From positions 1 to 64,000 of the forward strand of contig JBCBNX010000015.1 of the NCBI GenBank assembly GCA_039821555.1: a stretch of DNA of 64,000 bases, in the 5' to 3' direction. The stretch is from Bacteroidota bacterium. Its GTDB lineage: Bacteria; Bacteroidota; Rhodothermia; Rhodothermales; Rubricoccaceae. Under the pieces are notes generated by a model that saw nothing but the letters and a program-made list of their open reading frames with translations, searched no databases and was not told the origin of the DNA. Each line of letters starts with the position of its first letter. The stretch's first letter is position 1. Made by a program: the position numbers and the translations under genes. This document shows positions 51,778 through 60,212 of the stretch, piece after piece.

Positions 51778-51875
51778 GAAGTGCGAGGTGGGAAGTGCGA
51801 AGTTAGAAGTGCGCCGAATGACTCCGAGGCGAGGGAACTACCACTTCGAACTTCCCACTTCCTACTTCCAACCTC
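51778..51875. repeat. Facing heptamer arrays before mscL
   Basis: Starting at the base after the serine hydrolase stop are five 7-bp units (GAAGTGC, GAGGTGG, GAAGTGC, GAAGTTA, GAAGTGC; 51778-51812). After 28 bases come five inverted units (CCACTTC, GAACTTC, CCACTTC, CTACTTC, CAACCTC; 51841-51875), which end at the ATG of mscL. Bases 51791-51811 and 51842-51862 pair at 19 of 21 positions. Confidence 0.85.
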
Positions 51876-52421
51876 ATGAAGAAGCTCTTCGGCGAGTTCA
51901 AGACGTTCCTGATGCGCGGCAACCTCGTGGACCTCGCCATCGGGTTCACCGTCGGCGCTGCGTTCTCGACCGTCGCCAAGTCGCTCGTGGACGACCTCAT
52001 CATGCCGCCGCTGGGGCTGCTGCTGGGGCAGACCGATTTCTCGGACGCGTTCCTCGTGCTCAGGGCAGGCGAGGGAGCCCCGCCCCCCTACGTGTCGCTG
52101 GAGGCGGCTGCCGAGGCCGGTGCGACAACGCTCAACTACGGCGCGTTCCTGACGAACGTCTTCACGCTGCTCATCATCGCGCTGGCGATGTTCATCGTGA
52201 TCCGCTCGGTCAATAAGCTCAGCGAGGAGATCCAGGACGAGTTCGGCGGTGACGAGAAAGAGCAGTCCTCGCAGCCGGAGCAGCCGACCGAGAAGAAGTG
52301 CGCCTATTGCCGACAAGTCGTCCCCTACAGGGCCAGCCGGTGCTACCACTGCACCTCGTTTCTGGGCACCGAAGGCGGTCCGCTTGCGCCTGACGGGAAG
52401 ATCACACCGGGAGGTGGGTAG
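51876..52421 (+). CDS. mscL: Large-conductance mechanosensitive channel with C-terminal zinc ribbon
   Basis: 181 residues, longer than the usual 130-150. The MscL core is clear: KEFKTFLMRGNLVDLAIGF-like start (GEFKTFLMRGNLVDLAIGFT), VDDLIMPPLGLLLG and the second helix NVFTLLIIALAMFIVIRSVN. The C-terminal extension (about 135-165) carries two CXXC pairs, CAYCRQVVPYRASRCYHC, a zinc-ribbon-like module. The channel opens on membrane tension to release solutes; the ribbon would sit in the cytoplasm. Its leader is entirely the facing heptamer array. Confidence 0.95.
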   Translation: MKKLFGEFKTFLMRGNLVDLAIGFTVGAAFSTVAKSLVDDLIMPPLGLLLGQTDFSDAFLVLRAGEGAPPPYVSLEAAAEAGATTLNYGAFLTNVFTLLIIALAMFIVIRSVNKLSEEIQDEFGGDEKEQSSQPEQPTEKKCAYCRQVVPYRASRCYHCTSFLGTEGGPLAPDGKITPGGG

Positions 52422-52740
52422 CACTCCGAGGCATCAGGCCGGCAGGTAGAATAGTCAGCGCAGGGGTAGGAAATGGGAGCAGTGGGAGTCCAAGAGCCTC
52501 GTGTGTCCTGCCACGTACACAGGGCTGTTGCATCGCGTAAGTGCGGCCGGAGGGTGCAAGGCTCAGACAAAGGAGGCAATCAAAGCGCTGCAGCGAAAGG
52601 GTAACCGGGCTAGGCTGCACCCGAGGTCTGGTTTGGCATGGGGCTTGACCCTGGCCAATTCGCTCAACAGCGAGCACAGCAGAGTCGTCCGGTGGGACAG
52701 TGACCTCGGCTGACCCTCAACCCCAACCGTCTACCCTCCA
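52422..52740. other. 319-bp intergenic region with no recognised gene
   Basis: Between mscL and the pilin-like gene. I see no reading frame with a plausible start and no tRNA or terminator. The last 33 bases (52708-52740) are pyrimidine-rich with a loose 7-bp rhythm (GCTGACC, CTCAACC, CCAACCG, TCTACCC), ending at the next ATG. Confidence 0.5.
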
Positions 52741-53256
52741 ATGGGACAGCAACAACTCCTCCTCTTGGTGCTCGGCATCGTGATTGTCGGCCTTAGCGTC
52801 GTCGTCGGTATCGAAGCGTTTGAAGAGAACAACCGCAAGTCATCCTTCGACCGGATAGCCGGTCAGGCTATCGACTACGCGGGCAAGATGCTTGAGTGGA
52901 AAATGAAGCCCCGTGCTCAGGGAGGAGGGCAAGAGGCCTCACAGATGAGCGGCTTCTCGTTCAACAACATTGGATTGGTGGGCGGAGGCCCCATCGACTA
53001 CCACGGCACAAACGGGGGAGACTGGGTGCAGACAGGCCCTACGTACGTGGGCTTGTTTTCCATGGACGGATCCGGTGGCTACGCGCCTCACGTGGCGGTC
53101 TACGACCCGAACCAAGACCTCATGATTGCCATCTTCGTGTTTGGCAACTCCCCCGACTGTTTGGTGCAGCGAATGTCTTACATGCAAGACGGGAGCGCTG
53201 TGTACCTGCCAGCCGCTGCGCCAGCGAACCCCGACGCGACGAACTGCTCGCTCTAG
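52741..53256 (+). CDS. Short pilin-like protein (MGQQQLLLL family)
   Basis: 171 residues starting MGQQQLLLLVLGIVIVGLSV, a hydrophobic helix right at the N-terminus, followed by a charged helical stretch (EENNRKSSFDRIAGQAIDYA) and a Gly/Ser-rich globular end with two Cys. The layout is that of type IV pilin-like proteins, but there is no basic leader peptide before the helix, so it may be a pseudopilin-like or simply a membrane-anchored periplasmic protein. From memory, similar short proteins with this N-terminus occur in Rhodothermota; function unknown. Confidence 0.7.
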   Translation: MGQQQLLLLVLGIVIVGLSVVVGIEAFEENNRKSSFDRIAGQAIDYAGKMLEWKMKPRAQGGGQEASQMSGFSFNNIGLVGGGPIDYHGTNGGDWVQTGPTYVGLFSMDGSGGYAPHVAVYDPNQDLMIAIFVFGNSPDCLVQRMSYMQDGSAVYLPAAAPANPDATNCSL

Positions 53257-53292
53257 CAGCCGGGCTCGCTTCAGCAGCGACGTTTCACAGCA

Positions 53293-53332
53293 CAGAAGGG
53301 GCGCATCCGCTAGCTTGGTTGCGCCCCTTCTG
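53293..53332. terminator. Strong hairpin between the pilin-like gene and gpmI
   Basis: A perfect 13-bp stem, CAGAAGGGGCGCA (53293-53305) with TGCGCCCCTTCTG (53320-53332). There is no T run after it, so it may act as a terminator or transcript-end stabiliser. Confidence 0.6.
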
Positions 53333-53364
53333 CCTGTCTCATCGTTGCGCTCCCCGCTCGTCCT

Positions 53365-54933
53365 GTGAACCGCCACCTGCTCCTCATCCTCGACGGCTAT
53401 GGGATCGCCGAGGACCCGTCCGTCTCCGCCATCGACGCCGCCGCGAAGCCGTTTCTCGACTACCTCTTCGCCACCGCGCCACACTCGACGTTGGAGGCAT
53501 CAGGGCGGGCCGTTGGCCTGCCTGCTGGGCTGATGGGCAACTCGGAGGTCGGCCACACCAACCTCGGCGCGGGGCGCGTGGTCTACCAGGAGATCAGCCG
53601 CATCGACAAGGCCATTGAGGACGGCACCTTCTTCGAGAACGACGTGCTCACGGGCGCGGCGCGGCACGCGAAGGCCAACGGTACCACGCTCCACCTGCTC
53701 GGCCTCGTCTCCGACGGTGGCGTCCACAGCCACCTCGACCACCTCGTGGCGCTGCTCGACCTCGCAAAGCGCGAGGGGCTCACCGGCGACCAGGTCGTCG
53801 TGCACGCCTTCACGGACGGCCGCGACACCGCGCCCGAGGGCGGCGTGGGGTACCTCCGCAGCGTGCAGGCCGCGATGGACCGCCTCGGCGTGGGCGTCGT
53901 CGGCAGCGTCGTCGGGCGCTACTGGGCGATGGACCGCGACCGCCGCTGGCCGCGCATCCGCAAGGCCTACGACCTCCTCACGAGGGGCGAGGTCGGCGAC
54001 GATGGCACCACCACGGACGATGTCGTCGGTGCGCTGGAGGCGCAGTATGCCGCCGGGACGACCGACGAGTTTGCCGCGCCGGTCCTCGCCGAGGGCACGC
54101 CGCGCATCACAAGCGGCGACGCCGTGCTGGTCTACAACTTCCGCGCGGACCGCGCCCGCCAACTCACGAGCGCGTTCACGGGCACGCTGCTCCCCGACTA
54201 CGACGCGCTGACCGACGAAATCCCCGTGGCGGGCGACCTCGACCTGCACTACGCTACGTTCACGCCCTACCACAAGGCGTTCGACGTCCCTGTTGCCTTC
54301 CCGAAGCAGGATCTCACGGACACGCTCGGCGAGACCGTGGCAAAGGCCGGCGGCACGCAGCTCCGCGCAGCAGAGACCGAGAAGTATCCCCACGTCACGT
54401 TCTTCTTCAACGGCGGCAAGGAAGTCGAATTCGAGGGCGAGGCGCGCATCCTCGTCAACTCGCCCAAGGTGGCGACCTACGACCTCCAGCCGGAGATGAG
54501 CGCGCCGGAGCTCGCCGAGAAGGTCAGCGCCCACCTGCGCGACGCGACGCCGGACCTCGTGGTGCTCAACTTCGCCAACCCGGACATGGTCGGCCACACG
54601 GGCGTCTTCGAGGCGGCGGTGAAGGCGGTCGAGGCCGTCGATGGGTGCGCGAAGCAGGTCGTGGAGACGGCGCGCGAACTCGGCTACACGGTCCAGGTCA
54701 TCGCCGACCATGGCAACGCCGACCGCATGCGCAACCCCGATGGCTCGGCGCACACGGCGCACACGACCGTCCTCGTCCCGCACCTGCTGCTCCGCACCGA
54801 CCCGGCGACGGGCGAGCTATGGCAGGGGGCCCTCCGCCCCGGCAAGCTTGGCGACATCGCCCCGACCATCCTCACGCTCATGGGCCTCGCCATCCCAGCA
54901 GCAATGACCGGCGAGGTGCTCGTGGACGTGTAG
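53365..54933 (+). CDS. gpmI: 2,3-bisphosphoglycerate-independent phosphoglycerate mutase
   Basis: 522 residues from a GTG. Interconverts 3- and 2-phosphoglycerate in glycolysis using two Mn ions. The metal-site LLILDGYGIA, the phosphorylated Ser in LMGNSEVGHTNLGAGR, HAFTDGRDTAPEG, NFRADRARQLT and IADHGNADRM are all present. Length is normal for the family. Stands alone between two hairpin-bounded regions. Confidence 0.96.
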   Translation: MNRHLLLILDGYGIAEDPSVSAIDAAAKPFLDYLFATAPHSTLEASGRAVGLPAGLMGNSEVGHTNLGAGRVVYQEISRIDKAIEDGTFFENDVLTGAARHAKANGTTLHLLGLVSDGGVHSHLDHLVALLDLAKREGLTGDQVVVHAFTDGRDTAPEGGVGYLRSVQAAMDRLGVGVVGSVVGRYWAMDRDRRWPRIRKAYDLLTRGEVGDDGTTTDDVVGALEAQYAAGTTDEFAAPVLAEGTPRITSGDAVLVYNFRADRARQLTSAFTGTLLPDYDALTDEIPVAGDLDLHYATFTPYHKAFDVPVAFPKQDLTDTLGETVAKAGGTQLRAAETEKYPHVTFFFNGGKEVEFEGEARILVNSPKVATYDLQPEMSAPELAEKVSAHLRDATPDLVVLNFANPDMVGHTGVFEAAVKAVEAVDGCAKQVVETARELGYTVQVIADHGNADRMRNPDGSAHTAHTTVLVPHLLLRTDPATGELWQGALRPGKLGDIAPTILTLMGLAIPAAMTGEVLVDV

Positions 54934-55061
54934 CACCGGCGTGTGGCGCCTCAAACGTAGCATGGGGCACTGGAAATAGCGATGGATAGAAGCAGGCCGT
55001 GCTGTATGTTGAGGCCGCTCCTCTGGGGCTCCTATCTCAATGCCCTTCTACCTTTGGTCCT

Positions 55062-55907
55062 ATGCTCCGCCTCGCTACGGCTCTCGTCCTCGTCGCCCTC
55101 GTCGTCTTCACGATGCCCGACGAGGCGGCCACCTTCTCGTCGGGTGCACCGGCGAACCGCTCTGGCGCCCCCGGCGAATCGACCTGTGCCACGGCCGGAT
55201 GCCACAGCAGCTTCGGCCTCAACAGCGGCACGGGCAGCGTCACGATCGACGCGCCCGATGGCTTCGTGCCAGGTGAGGCTCTTACCTTCACGGTCTCGGT
55301 CGACAACACGACGCCCGCAGCTCCCCAGCGTAGAAACGGCTTCCAGACATCGGTGAAGGACGACGCCGGCAACGACGTGGGCACGCTCGAACTCGTAGAC
55401 CCGTCGGTGACGCGCTTCTCGGGCACGGATCACGTCACCCATACGTCGTCGGGCACCTCGGTCTCGTCGTGGCAGGTGCGTTGGGTCGCGCCCGCTGAGT
55501 CGCCAGGGCAGGTGACGATCTACGCAGCGGGCAACGCGGCTAACGGCAACGGCGCGTCCAGCGGCGATTTCATCTACACGACCTCGCAGACCCTTGGCCT
55601 CGCCACCAACGTCGAGGACGGCGTGCCGGACGTGGTGGTGCTCGACGCGGTGTGGCCCAACCCAACGCGCGGGGCGGCGACGCTCTCGTTCGCGCTCGCC
55701 GCGCCGACCGACGTGACGGTGACGCTCGTCGACGGCCTCGGGCGCACGGTGGTGGAGGCGCAGCGGGGAGCGCTCGGCGCGGGTGCGCAGACGGTGGCGC
55801 TCGACGCGTCGGGGCTGGTGCCGGGGGTGTACTTCGCGGCGGTGACGGTCGGTGGGGGGACGACGCCGGAGAGCCGTCGCGTGCTGCCGCTCACCGTGGC
55901 CCGCTGA
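55062..55907 (+). CDS. T9SS protein with CX4CH motif, Reeler-like (paralog 1)
   Basis: 281 residues from the ATG at 55062 (MLRLATALVLVALVVF). After the signal come SGAPGESTCATAGCHSSFGL and a Reeler-like (choice-of-anchor V type) beta domain (GSVTIDAPDGFVPGEALTFT through IYAAGNAANGNG). The Cys pair is spaced CX4CH rather than the common CXXCH of c-type haems. The end is a T9SS tail (VWPNPTRGAATLSFAL through VLPLTVAR). The last ~95 residues are almost identical to paralog 2. Family members of this kind are secreted; haem or metal binding by the CX4CH site is possible but unproven. Confidence 0.8.
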   Translation: MLRLATALVLVALVVFTMPDEAATFSSGAPANRSGAPGESTCATAGCHSSFGLNSGTGSVTIDAPDGFVPGEALTFTVSVDNTTPAAPQRRNGFQTSVKDDAGNDVGTLELVDPSVTRFSGTDHVTHTSSGTSVSSWQVRWVAPAESPGQVTIYAAGNAANGNGASSGDFIYTTSQTLGLATNVEDGVPDVVVLDAVWPNPTRGAATLSFALAAPTDVTVTLVDGLGRTVVEAQRGALGAGAQTVALDASGLVPGVYFAAVTVGGGTTPESRRVLPLTVAR

Positions 55908-56071
55908 CGAACACACGCGCCTGCAGCCGTGTATGCTGACGAGGCAGAGACGCTGACCCACGTGTGCGTAGTGACCGACGAGCGCAACGTTGGTACAGGG
56001 CTAGGCATTGCGGCGAGCGCGCGGGTCTAGTATTCTCCCGCCGACCCATCACAGCCTGCCTTCCCGATTTG

Positions 56072-56935
56072 ATGCTTCGTCTGCTCCTGGTTCTCGTCGT
56101 CGCCGTGCTCATCGTTCTGTTTGATGCGCCGAGGGATGCCCACTCACGCTCGTCGGGCGCGTCAGCAGGCGTGTCTGGAGCACCAGGCGATCGGACGTGC
56201 GCCTCAGCCGGGTGTCACGGCGATTTCGAACTCAACAGCGGCACCGGCAGCGTCACCATTGAGGGGCCGAGTGAGGGCTATGTCGCTGGGGCAGCCTACG
56301 AGTTCGAGGTGCGCGTGGACAACACGACGCCGGGCAGCCCCGCGCCCAACCAGGGCTTTCTCGTGACGGCCCGTGACGAGGCCGGGGACCCCGTCGGCGA
56401 ATTCGAACTCGTCGATGCAGCGCTCACCAAGTTTGCGGCGGGTGGGGGGACACGCTACGTCACCCACACGAGTGCAGGCATCAGCGTTTCAGCGTGGCGG
56501 GTGCGCTGGCTTGCCCCAAACGATGCGCCCGCGCGGGTCACGTTCTACGCAGCGGGCAACGCGGCCAACGGCAACGGCTGGTTCGACGGAGACTACATCT
56601 ACACGACCGCCACCGAGGTCGCGCGCAGCGGCGTGAGCGCCGACGAGCAGGTGCCAGAGGTGATGGTGCTCGACGCAGTATGGCCGAACCCGACGCGCGG
56701 GGCGGCGACGCTCTCGTTCGCGCTCGCCGCGCCGACCGACGTGACGGTGACGCTCGTCGACGGCCTCGGGCGTACGGTGGTGGAGGCGCAGCGGGGAGCG
56801 CTCGGCGCGGGGGCGCAGACGGTGGCGCTCGACGCGTCGGGGCTGGTGCCGGGGGTGTACTTCGCGGCGGTGACGGTCGGTGGGGGGACGACGCCGGAGA
56901 GCCGTCGCGTGCTGCCGCTCACCGTGGCCCGCTGA
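56072..56935 (+). CDS. T9SS protein with CX4CH motif, Reeler-like (paralog 2)
   Basis: 287 residues from the ATG at 56072 (MLRLLLVLVVAVLIVLF). Same layout as its upstream neighbour: signal, SGAPGDRTCASAGCHGDFEL with a CX4CH motif, Reeler-like domain (GSVTIEGPSEGYVAGAAYEF through FYAAGNAANGNG), T9SS tail ending VLPLTVAR. The N-terminal two thirds have clearly diverged from paralog 1, while the DNA of the tails differs at only a few bases, so the tail was copied recently. Tandem with paralog 1, 164 bp apart. Confidence 0.8.
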   Translation: MLRLLLVLVVAVLIVLFDAPRDAHSRSSGASAGVSGAPGDRTCASAGCHGDFELNSGTGSVTIEGPSEGYVAGAAYEFEVRVDNTTPGSPAPNQGFLVTARDEAGDPVGEFELVDAALTKFAAGGGTRYVTHTSAGISVSAWRVRWLAPNDAPARVTFYAAGNAANGNGWFDGDYIYTTATEVARSGVSADEQVPEVMVLDAVWPNPTRGAATLSFALAAPTDVTVTLVDGLGRTVVEAQRGALGAGAQTVALDASGLVPGVYFAAVTVGGGTTPESRRVLPLTVAR

Positions 56936-56943
56936 CGCAGCGC

Positions 56944-57270
56944 CTATCGCTCGACCTGCGCGCGAGGTACAATCCGCCCGTCGGGAAGAATGATCTCGTC
57001 CGGGCCCGGCGGCGAAGTTGGGAAGTCCGAGAGCGACACGTCCGGGTCGTCGAGAAGGTTGTTCTCAGGAAGGAAATGCGAGTGGTCGCCGTGGAAGATT
57101 TCCACATAGCCCGTCTCGCCGAACGGGTCGAGGGCTTGCCGAAACGCGAACGTAAGCACGATAGCAGCGATGCCAACGAGGATCCACCGGCGTGGCGTGC
57201 GCCACGGGTTCGGAGCGAGCGCCTCCGTAGCGGAGGCATCCAGGGCAGAAGTGGTGGGCTGGTCGTTCAT
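56944..57270 (-). CDS. Small single-span membrane protein
   Basis: 108 residues from the ATG at 57270 (MNDQPTTSALDASATEAL). A cytoplasmic N-terminus, one helix (WILVGIAAIVLTFAFRQAL) and a periplasmic acidic tail (DPFGETGYVEIFHGDHSHFL, then DEIILPDGRIVPRAQVER). No family recognised. Convergent with paralog 2 (eight-base gap). Confidence 0.6.
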   Translation of the reverse strand: MNDQPTTSALDASATEALAPNPWRTPRRWILVGIAAIVLTFAFRQALDPFGETGYVEIFHGDHSHFLPENNLLDDPDVSLSDFPTSPPGPDEIILPDGRIVPRAQVER

Positions 57271-57346
57271 GGCAGGCAGGCGAGACGGCACAAGTGCCCG
57301 TAGCACGCCGGTCGCTCCGCCGCGATCCGCGTGCATGCGGAGCGGC

Positions 57347-58117
57347 TCAGTTTTTCACCAGGCCGCCGTCGACCACGAGATTCTGGCCCGTCACGGCGCG
57401 TGCCCATGGAGAGGCAAAGAAAAGCACGGCATCGGCCATTTCTTCCGGCGAGATCACACGGCGTAGCGGCGTCGTCGCCTCGATGATGCCGAACACTTCG
57501 TCGCTCGTCGCTGCGCTGGCGTCGGTGGTGCGGAGCAGGCCGCCCGAGACGAGGTTGACCGTGATGCCCTGCGGCCCGAGGTCCTGCGCGAGGTTGCGCA
57601 CAGCGCCGAGCATGGCCGCCTTGCCGGTCGTGTAGTCGTGATAGGGCACGACCGGGTTCTGGACGAGGTTTGACCCGATGGCGATCACGCGCCCGTCGCC
57701 GGCCTCCGTCATGGCGGGCAGCGTGGCCTGGACGACGTTGAGCAGGCCCTGGACGCTGCCTTCGAGTTGGCGGAGGTAGTGCTCCCACGTGATCGTGGAC
57801 GCGGTGGGCATCGTCGTGGGATCGAAGCGGTAGTCGATGAGCGCGTTGTGAACGCTGGTGGTGACGCGCGTCCCGAAGTGTGCCTCAGCATCGGCGACCA
57901 TGCGACGCACGGCGTCAGCATCACGCACGTCGGCCTGAGCAAGGAACGTCACTCCGCCTGCATCGGCGATCTCGTTGGCAACGCCCAGCGCGGCGTCCCG
58001 GCTCTGGTAGTAGTTCAGGACCACGCGCGCGCCTTCACGGGCAAACGCTCGCGCGAGGGCGGCTCCGAGGCCACGGCTGGCTCCGGTGATGAGGACGGTC
58101 TGTTCGGCAAGGCGCAT
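57347..58117 (-). CDS. Short-chain dehydrogenase/reductase, FabG-like
   Basis: 256 residues from the ATG at 58117 (MRLAEQTVLITGASRG). Cofactor site TGASRGLGAALA, catalytic Ser in VIAIGSNLV, YTTGKAAML as the YxxxK pair, and the C-terminal GQNLVVDGGLVKN typical of FabG-like SDRs. At the position of the common NNAG motif it has HNALID, and the region after it is longer than in FabG. Substrate unknown. Divergent from the DnaJ-like gene. Confidence 0.9.
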   Translation of the reverse strand: MRLAEQTVLITGASRGLGAALARAFAREGARVVLNYYQSRDAALGVANEIADAGGVTFLAQADVRDADAVRRMVADAEAHFGTRVTTSVHNALIDYRFDPTTMPTASTITWEHYLRQLEGSVQGLLNVVQATLPAMTEAGDGRVIAIGSNLVQNPVVPYHDYTTGKAAMLGAVRNLAQDLGPQGITVNLVSGGLLRTTDASAATSDEVFGIIEATTPLRRVISPEEMADAVLFFASPWARAVTGQNLVVDGGLVKN

Positions 58118-58284
58118 GGCGAGAGTAACAGAGTGGGAGAGAAGCGAGCCTGAAGATCGTCCCAACGCGGGTGCCTCTGCCAAACCGACAGGCGTAGGGC
58201 GGGCCAGGCGAGGGCGGCATAGTTCTCGTGCCCCCTGCTCCATGAGATCTATCGCGTACCACGCTGCCATTCCGGCTTTTTCCC

Positions 58285-59298
58285 ATGCCTACGACTACGA
58301 TCCCGAACTACTACGAGACGCTCGGCGTCGCGGAGCGCGCGTCGGCGGCGGACATCAAGAAAGCCTACCGCCGCCTCGCGCGGGAGTACCACCCCGACCG
58401 CAATCCAGACAACCCTGAGGCGGAGGAGCGCTTCAAGGAGGTCCAGCAGGCCTACGACGTCCTCGGCGACGAGGAGAGGCGCAAGAAGTACGACCGCTTC
58501 CGCGCCAACCCACATGCGTTCGGCGGCTTCGACCCAAACAGCGGAGCGAACCCGTTTGGCGGGGCGGGCAGTCCGTTCGGCGGGCAAGACGTGCGCTTCT
58601 CGCGCGGCCCCGATGGCTCCATCCGCTTCGAATCGACGGGCGGCGCGGCTCCGAACATGGAAGATCTGCTCGCCTCGCTCTTCGGCGGCGGGTCACCATT
58701 CGGTGGTGGCGGGACGCCCTTTAGCGGTAGCCCGTTCGGCGACCGAGGCCCATTTGGCAACCCGCGAGCGACTGGCCGGACGCCGCGCAGCCCGCAGGCC
58801 ACCGAGACGCGCATGCGCCTCACGTTCGATGAGGCGCTCGCGGGCGGCAAGCGCGAGGTCACGCTGCCCGGTGGCGAGACGGTCCGGCTCACGATCCCGC
58901 AAGGCGTCGCCGACGGTACTAAGATCCGCCTGCGTGGCCGCGGCACCCCCGACACCACCGGCCAGCGCGGCGACCTCTTCATCACGTTCGGCGTGGCAGC
59001 CTCGCCCCGCTTCCGCCGCGAGGGCAACGACCTCCACGTCGCCGAGCCAATCACGAGCATCGAGGCCATGCTCGGCACAGAGCGCCGTATTGAAACGGCC
59101 TACGGCAAGGCGATCAAGCTGCGTGTGCCAAGTGGGACGCAGCCAGGCCACCGCCTCCGCCTCCGCGGCCAGGGTGTCGAAACGGCTGCGGCCACCGGCG
59201 ATCTCTACGTCACCCTCGACGTGACCACGCCCACGCTCTCCGACGAAGCGCGCGCCGACCTCGAAGCCTGGGCTGAGAAGCACGGGCTGCGCGAATAG
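58285..59298 (+). CDS. DnaJ-like co-chaperone without zinc finger (CbpA type)
   Basis: 337 residues. J domain (about 8-75) with YYETLGVAERASAADIKKAY and the essential HPD in REYHPDRNPDN; a long Gly/Phe/Pro-rich linker (about 76-165); and the two substrate-binding beta domains (RLTFDEALAGGKREVTLPGG, RLRGRGTPDTTGQRGDLF, and LRLRGQGVETAAATGDLYVT). The Cys-rich zinc domain of true DnaJ is absent, as in CbpA. It stimulates DnaK ATPase by family knowledge. Divergent from the SDR gene. Confidence 0.92.
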   Translation: MPTTTIPNYYETLGVAERASAADIKKAYRRLAREYHPDRNPDNPEAEERFKEVQQAYDVLGDEERRKKYDRFRANPHAFGGFDPNSGANPFGGAGSPFGGQDVRFSRGPDGSIRFESTGGAAPNMEDLLASLFGGGSPFGGGGTPFSGSPFGDRGPFGNPRATGRTPRSPQATETRMRLTFDEALAGGKREVTLPGGETVRLTIPQGVADGTKIRLRGRGTPDTTGQRGDLFITFGVAASPRFRREGNDLHVAEPITSIEAMLGTERRIETAYGKAIKLRVPSGTQPGHRLRLRGQGVETAAATGDLYVTLDVTTPTLSDEARADLEAWAEKHGLRE

Positions 59299-59460
59299 CA
59301 AGAGTAGAGCAGAGAGAAGGACGCCCACACCCGCCCACGTCGACACCTCACGGCCCGTGCGCCCTTTCGCCGAGCGGCTGCGCGTACCGAAGCGAGCGAT
59401 CCTGCACGAAGACCTTGCATGTCGCCCGCCTCCGTGTTCTCGCCGTCACCCCCGTCTCCC

Positions 59461-59982
59461 ATGCGTTTGCTGTCTGTTCTCTTCCTTCTCCTATTTGCTG
59501 TCCCTGTCGTGCATGCGCAAGACACGCGCATCCAGGAAATCCGCGACCGCTACTACGGCGTCACCGAAAACACGGAAGCGGAAGGGTTCTACCAGTTCCA
59601 GGTCGTCAACAACCCGGACGCGCGCGACTACCCGGCCGTTGGGATCTACCGGCAGGAGTTCACGCTCACCTACGCGCTCCACGAGAATCAACGGCCGGTG
59701 CCGCACCTCGTCGTGATGAAGGATCAGACCGCCGCCTTCCAAACCCGGACAGAAGTCCTGCTCGACGACGACGGAATGCCGATGTTTCTCTACTACGACT
59801 ACGGCGAGGGCTCGAAGCGCGTCTACTACAGCGCCGAAGGCGATTGCATCCGCTATCTGCTGGACGGTGAGAGCGCGGGCTGCGAGCGCCGCGGCGAGTT
59901 CCAGGAGGGCGAGGCCGATGTGATCCGGCATGCACAAGCTGTCGCAAAGCTCCTGGGAGTGATCAGCCTCGGGGGCGGTTGA
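59461..59982 (+). CDS. Secreted hypothetical protein
   Basis: 173 residues from the ATG at 59461, with a signal peptide (MRLLSVLFLLLFAVPVVHAQ). The mature part opens DTRIQEIRDRYYGVTENTEA and is rich in Tyr and charged residues with a predicted beta character (VLLDDDGMPMFLYYDYGEG, then SKRVYYSAEGDCIRYLLDG). One Cys pair late in the sequence may form a disulfide. I recognise no family; a periplasmic or outer-surface protein. Confidence 0.7.
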   Translation: MRLLSVLFLLLFAVPVVHAQDTRIQEIRDRYYGVTENTEAEGFYQFQVVNNPDARDYPAVGIYRQEFTLTYALHENQRPVPHLVVMKDQTAAFQTRTEVLLDDDGMPMFLYYDYGEGSKRVYYSAEGDCIRYLLDGESAGCERRGEFQEGEADVIRHAQAVAKLLGVISLGGG

Positions 59983-60021
59983 GGCAGAGGCGGCACGGGC
60001 GCATCGAGCTGCGGGGCAGCG

Positions 60022-60055
60022 CTGGCGCTAACAGAAGGCTGGCGCTAACAGAAGG
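60022..60055 (+). repeat. Exact 17-bp tandem duplication
   Basis: CTGGCGCTAACAGAAGG occurs twice in immediate succession (60022-60038 and 60039-60055) in the space between the secreted protein gene and pepE. Confidence 0.9.
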
Positions 60056-60108
60056 CTTCCTGGATGCGACCTTCTTCTTGTCGAGGGAGAGGATAGCTCT
60101 GGACGGAT

Positions 60109-60144
60109 TGAACGTTTTAATTTGGAAAACATCCAAAACGTTCA
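60109..60144. promoter_or_regulatory. Palindromic candidate operator before pepE
   Basis: TGAACGTTTT (60109-60118) faces AAAACGTTCA (60135-60144) around a 16-base centre, which itself contains TTTGGA and TCCAAA as an inner inverted pair. The right half-site in complement reads TGAACGTTTTGGA, identical to the motif before the phytoene desaturase gene. The region is AT-rich and about 70 bases before the pepE start. Confidence 0.5.
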
Positions 60145-60212
60145 TATCGTTCACTTGCGAGGCATAGGGTAAGTCCCTATGTTGCTTGTCCCTTCTCTCC
60201 CGCGTTTCCACT

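Noticed and set aside
53500..54783. Minus-strand frame of 427 codons opposite gpmI
   Set aside because: gpmI carries all catalytic motifs; the antisense frame is Arg/Val-rich shadow coding.
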